Part shown: piece by piece, positions 58,990-64,000 of the stretch
Numbering within the stretch: the stretch's first letter is position 1
Layout: every line of letters starts with the position of its first letter
Origin: Spirometra erinaceieuropaei
Taxonomy: Eukaryota; Platyhelminthes; Cestoda; Diphyllobothriidea; Diphyllobothriidae
Direction: 5' to 3'
NCBI GenBank assembly: GCA_902702965.1
Contig: CACRXP010000020.1
Location: forward strand, 1,954,823-2,018,822
Length of the DNA stretch: 64,000 bases
The notes under the pieces: model-generated
What the model was told of the DNA's origin: nothing
Seen by the model: the letters and a program-made list of their open reading frames with translations, nothing else
Databases searched by the model: none
Position numbers and translations under genes: made by a program

Positions 58990-60184
58990 GCAGTGCAGAG
59001 TACAGAAATTAAATCACGTCTCTAACAGCACTCATGTAGTAAATCGTGTCACGAATACGTGATAGCTCTGCGTGGGCGTGCATACGCACAGGTTTTGTGC
59101 AACTTGAGATGTGTGTGACGAGGAATTCGAAGGCTGTGAAGTACATCGGGACCTCCATTTCCCCTCCTCACCTCCCCTCCCCCCAACAGCCTACGCAGAA
59201 TTCCACCTTCTCTGACTTTTTTCAGTGTCGCAGTGATAATTCCATCGTACCCATCGTGGAACCCCTCCCATATAACTCATGTTTATTTTCACGTGACGTC
59301 GGTCGATTGATGCCGACGTAGCGCAAAGCGGTCTTTAAAAAAACTAGACAGAACATAAAGCGTTTCGTTAACTACTTTATGTTCTGTAGGTTTTTCCTTG
59401 GGTGCAGCGAAACATGGGGTGCCCGTATGATCATAGGAATATTCATTATTAACTTAAATAATTAATTAATTAATTAATTAATTAAATAAAATTAAATAAA
59501 ACAAATGCCCAATCACGTCACCTAAGCTGTGTCTTTAGTGTCCTCGGCATAGAAGCGGCAAGAGAGCCTATTTTAAAAGGGCCTTGTATGAAGGAAAAAA
59601 AGATTACATTTTAAAGTTGTGTAAGTGATTTCTGCGCAAGTAAGTTTAGCTTAAAGCATATCCTAAAAGGAAGTGAATACGCGTAAAACAGTTTTACCTA
59701 CTAATCGTAACATCAAATCCACGTACATCAACGCAAATCTGTGTTTCGTTGGCCAAACAGGACATCCAAAAGAACTTTTTTTGTGATTTCAACTTGCTTT
59801 GACTTCTGAAGGAGCCGTTGCGTTCCAATCCTGACTAAGATCTTTACTTACGGGCGGGCGAAATTTTTATCTCACCTCAGTTTATTATTCTGTCACCTAT
59901 ATTTGACCGTGCAGATTTTGAAACTTTCGGTAGATACAATCTAGTTACTTTTTAAAAAAATTCCAACTTCATCTAGCCATCCTAAGACAGCGGGACTCTG
60001 ATTGGACCGCTGTTAAAGCACCATGGTTTTTTACTAAGCATGTTTTGAGAGGAGGTGGTCGCCCTTTCGTAATGCTCTGTTTTTTCCATATGATAACTTG
60101 CTGTAGAAATGAAGGGCAGGATTTAAATTCCTGAAGCAAGCAAATAATCAGTAGCTTTGGACTCGTTGGAAGACGGAGTAAAAA
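58990..60184. other. No gene recognised; TTAA microsatellite
   Basis: A (TTAA)n run of about 30 bases followed by two 'attaaataaa' words lies at 59457-59500. Otherwise nothing recognised. Confidence 0.5.
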
Positions 60185-60649
60185 ATGTCACTTTCCGAAA
60201 AAAGGTTAGCCGTCAGAAGTAAAGCTGTAAACGAAGAAGTTAATAAACAACTGGTTACGGCTTTTTTTCTGAAAGAATACGCCGAAATTAGGAGGCTGGG
60301 GAATTCATTTTCGGCATTTTTTACAAACAAAACACTTTATGGAAGACAAAGTGCGGCATACTGTCAGTTGTTGGCGATACATCATTCGAACTTATTCTTG
60401 TCTCCTAAACAAGGAGCCTGGAATGGGTGTGGACTATCCAGGGTCTCCATGCAGCTGCATTCCAAGCATGGATCCCAAAACGGTTTCCCGAGGATTAGTG
60501 GGATTCTTTATGCTTTTGCATTGACTTCTATGCGGTTGGACAAGGGAGACAGGATTCTGCCTCATATCCCTAATAGAAACCTCATGGGGAATAAAAGTTT
60601 TCGCGGGGGGCGCACGTTCCTAGGCCGGTCAGTGCCTAATAAATTTTAA
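60185..60649 (+). CDS. Orphan open frame, 154 codons, unknown
   Basis: The longest frame in the window not belonging to a PLE, LINE or the tandem repeat. It starts MSLSEKRLAVRSKAVNEEV after an A-rich 'taaaaaATG' context, and the first 50 residues are charged and helix-like. The second half is rich in G, S and R without obvious pattern. An AATAAA overlaps the last codons (60640-60645). I recognise no domain and see no spliced neighbours. It could be a real single-exon gene, an exon, or chance. Confidence 0.25.
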   Translation: MSLSEKRLAVRSKAVNEEVNKQLVTAFFLKEYAEIRRLGNSFSAFFTNKTLYGRQSAAYCQLLAIHHSNLFLSPKQGAWNGCGLSRVSMQLHSKHGSQNGFPRISGILYAFALTSMRLDKGDRILPHIPNRNLMGNKSFRGGRTFLGRSVPNKF

Positions 60650-63600
60650 AAAATTGACAGATGTAATCATAAACATACTATTTTGTGTACATAATGAAAG
60701 TTTTATTTCATGAAATTAATTTGTACTTTTCGTTCATTTTGAATTACACTAAGTTTCTGATCGGCCTTAAATTATCGCCGAATACCTCATGATTTTCTTG
60801 GTTTTTGGTCGACAGCCCATAATGTGTTCACTAACTTTTAAAATAAGATACTATTTAAGGAATTTCACCGAGGTAGTGACTGTTTGAGGACGTCTTCTTG
60901 TGAAAGGTCTCTGAGTCACATTTGAAGACTCCCCAAAACGTGAAACCTCATCGTCGAAAGAAATTAAAGCCCACTACAAAGGCTAGCAACGAAAGTTACC
61001 TAGATCAGTTAGAAAGCTTTCTCTAATGAGTTGTCCTTTAAAGAAGTGCGTTTACAGCGTATTCAGCTGATATATGTCTGTGTCCTTTACACTGTGACAT
61101 AGCAAAGCAAAAAAACTTTTGACACTTTTTGTTGTTTCTTTCACTTTACTAAAAACATACCGAAATTTTTCTCCTGCAGACGTAAGAGCATGTCTTTTTC
61201 ACTATATTGCATCCATTTTTGAAATCTTCGCTCACTTGCAGGCAGCGTTCTACAATTATGAATGTATTGAGGAGTGGTCATATAAATACCGATGTTTTGC
61301 TGGAACTGTTAATGTTTCACTCGTTCCATTTATATATTACATACATGAATATGCTAGGCCGCACGAAATGTAATCTTTTATATGTTGAAACGTGAAAATA
61401 GCCATTCGGTGGCAAAATGGTTTCGGTGCATTTGGCTGCAGATTGCCTGCCTATGTAATTTATGCACTTTGGAGTCCCAAATTGCAAAGAAATGCTACCC
61501 TGACTTCTTAAAGTAGAAAAAAAGGTCTTGTTTCCTTAAAATAAGCTGTGTGTTTGCAAGTTGATTCCCGCGGTTAGCGACGGAAGAAAAATCAATTCCT
61601 AAATGTGGCACGCTCTGCTTGGTACTGTCTTTGAAAGTAAATTACTCTATCTCAAAGAACAGCAGGTTCAGATGCGCAGACGACATCTAGAAGAGGTATT
61701 AGCATAGGAATTGTCAGAATATATCGCAACGTCTATTTTCGCTCAAATGTATGATCAGTTTGCTTGATTAAATTACGTGGACACATTTTCCGCACGCTAA
61801 AAGGACATCTCGCCGAAGAGACAAGGCAGGTGGGCAAAATGCATAAAGTTTAGGAAGCCCGAAAATTCTCATATTAATTTCTGTCATCGGGTTTCAGGAG
61901 ATAGGTCGCGTACTGTTTTTTCCGAGAGCTTTCCTAGCTATTTCTTTTGCATTAACTGAATGACACTCGTTCTAAAAACTCTACTGAGATGTTGACGGCA
62001 GACGATCTGCTACTCCTGCATTTAACTGCATAATCGATCTTTGGAAATTATTTCCTAAATATTTTGCAGTATCAATCCAGGTAGCTATTTTTGAATGGTG
62101 GCAACAACGGGAAGATTCACAGACCTGTTTTTAAACGCCTTCGTCAAAAACATTGTCATTAATTTGGTTTGCTTCTGTGCTGGGTTTTAAACTTAGGACT
62201 AAATTATAGTCTCCACAAGAGTGTTAGGCAGGAATTTTGACAGATATCACAAGGTGTTTTGGGAAGTATTAGGGCTACTCAGTCTTATCTATCTACTGTA
62301 AATTTGAACGTAACGTATCGATCGCTTAATACTTACTAGATGTACCAACTGTGCCTGCTCCCAAAGGCTGATGAACATGGCTCGCGAAGTCTCAGGAAAA
62401 ATTATCATTCAAATTTCCAATAGCGTTTATTTTCACGCACAATCTAGGCAATAAAATCACGCATGCAGAGCAAGCGGCTGCCTCTCCCCTGTTCAGCCTT
62501 AAACTGCACTCCAACCAAAGCCAAACTTTTGTCTATTTGCCGCATCACGAGGCCGCGACGGTAAAACACAGGGCGTTGGTCGTGCTGTTCGTATTACATG
62601 TGTTTTCGACACACTAAATGCCCAATAGAAAGACTATTAATGACTTTTTAATGTCCCTCTGTTCGAAGGAAACACAGTGTCCTCCGTTGTTCTGTCAAAG
62701 CCTAAATTCCGTATTTTACGTGAAATTTTTATAATCAGTTTCCCGATTGTACAAAAGGCTTCACTTTTGAGTTCCCAATTCATAATTTTTAGCACTCTTT
62801 ACTGTTATCTAGGGATCGCCGTTCAGCATGGGTTGCGACGCCTCAAGATGTCTCCGGTTTCTGATTGTTCTGATCAACATTCTGTTGATGGTATGTAACT
62901 TGACCTACTCTGCCCTAAACCGTCCTGTCAAATTAAAATTTCCTTAATCCCATTTTGCATCTTGAATGGTTACATACCTGGTAGAATCAAGTCAGTAATA
63001 TGTTGTTATAATTTGACAAAAGTGAATTGCATTTTACTGTCGATTTGGGTGGATCTGTGCTACGTCAGACCTCATTGATTTATTCCAAAATCTGGCTGAG
63101 TTAACAGGTCAATACGCGAAGTTCGACAACTCGAATATTCTTAAATCAAAAGCAGAAAGAGAGAGAGCGAGAGTTGGTTCGAGAGAGTGTGCACGCAGCT
63201 CAACAGGCATTTGTAGACAGAGGGCCTGTTTGCGACTAGACTTTGCCCACCTGTAGCCAATCAACGAAGATTGCAGCGTCAACTGACCTTGAACTCTCTC
63301 CAAGCTGGGGCCAAGTTACGATCAGCTCAGGCAATCGATTGACAGAGGACGTTCGGCGAACTGAAGGCGACAGGGGTCTTCGGCTTTGCTGGCGATCGCG
63401 GGAACAGACAGACCCCAAAAGCCACACCTGACATCGCAAGGAAAGTATTCACCCCTCTTTAAATCCGCTCCATTAGGCTTTCCTCAAAAGGTTTTGGGAC
63501 CTCTAGGTCGGAATGTTAGGGGACATCGTGCATGTTCCATTCTGACAACCACTGTCTCTGTTGACCATCTCAGCTTTTGGAAAACTCGTGCATCGAAAAA

Positions 63601-64000
63601 ATGGAGCTTACGAAGCTCTAATTTAATTATTAAATATCAGTAAACGAAGAGTCCTCAGACGAACCTCCAGGAGGTCAGAAGCGATCGGTGCAAGTCATGT
63701 ATCGGTTTTTTACTTTAAGAAGGTGATGTCTACTGGTTGAAACAGGCAGACTTAGCCGGGCTTGCTCTAAGTGCGCCGAGCAGGAACAGAATGGCGACTG
63801 ATGAACCCATTGACGTTGGGCGTCGCGGTGCCTCTGACATCGGCAACATCCCCTCTCCCAGCCCTGGTTCCCAAACCCGTCTAGTCTACGTACTGCAGAG
63901 CTCGACATGCCTTCCGTTGGATTCAGAGTTCGCAAACTGGGTCCTAGAATTCTAACTATTCGTTTCGCCGAGATTAACGACTCCTATACTTGAGATCTTC
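60650..64000. other. Unrecognised region
   Basis: Bases 61885-61917 resemble a fold-back terminal arm ('ttcaggagataggtcgcgtactgt'). A GA-rich microsatellite is at 63155-63195. Frames at 61119-61373 and 63737-63955 are open but unsupported. Nothing else identified. Confidence 0.4.

Overview
This window looks like genomic DNA of a parasitic flatworm, with a diphyllobothriidean-type tapeworm my best guess. I infer this from three things: a tetraspanin gene with very short introns, abundant GIY-YIG Penelope-like elements (PLEs) with hammerhead-ribozyme-like ends, and a CR1-like LINE with PLE and fold-back insertions. No database search was possible, so the species is not established. There is no sign of bacterial organisation (no operons, no dense coding).

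Region by region. 1-4.8 kb: one host gene on the minus strand, a tetraspanin whose seven visible exons I reconstructed. Its last exon lies beyond the left edge. 6.8-10.2 kb: an inverted copy of a family found tandemly at 17.4-21.2 kb, next to a decayed PLE with a hammerhead-like motif at each end. 10.9-17.3 kb: three long fold-back elements, one split by a PLE-end insertion with a clear 12-bp target duplication. 17.4-21.2 kb: a head-to-tail duplication with a period of about 1.96 kb. 22-23.8 kb: PLE tail fragments with G-runs. 25.8-27.2 kb: a cluster of tRNA-derived SINE units. 27.9-31.9 kb: a CR1-like LINE interrupted by an antisense PLE and a second insertion. 32.4-41 kb: four more PLE remnants plus SINE and fold-back pieces. 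47.2-50.2 kb: two PLE remnants in opposite orientation around a fold-back fragment. 51.6-52.5 kb: a foldback with very well matched arms. 57.3-59 kb: the best-preserved PLE reverse transcriptase, flanked by 49-bp direct repeats that start at the predicted ribozyme cleavage site. 60-64 kb: mostly unrecognised sequence with one orphan open frame.

Apart from the tetraspanin, almost everything identifiable is mobile DNA, most of it broken. The elements depend on one another: the SINEs and fold-back elements carry no enzyme, while the PLEs and the LINE carry damaged copies of RT and endonuclease. I sort the PLEs into three groups. Group A has an RT with a VDDTFVI-type catalytic box. Group B has an RT with a DGVAMGSPLGP box and a distinct conserved C-terminus. 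Group C is seen only from its GIY-YIG end and a structured tail. The most rewarding signals are the PLE-end ribozyme motifs and their relation to element boundaries. Between recognised features lie long stretches in which I could find nothing, and these are stated as such.
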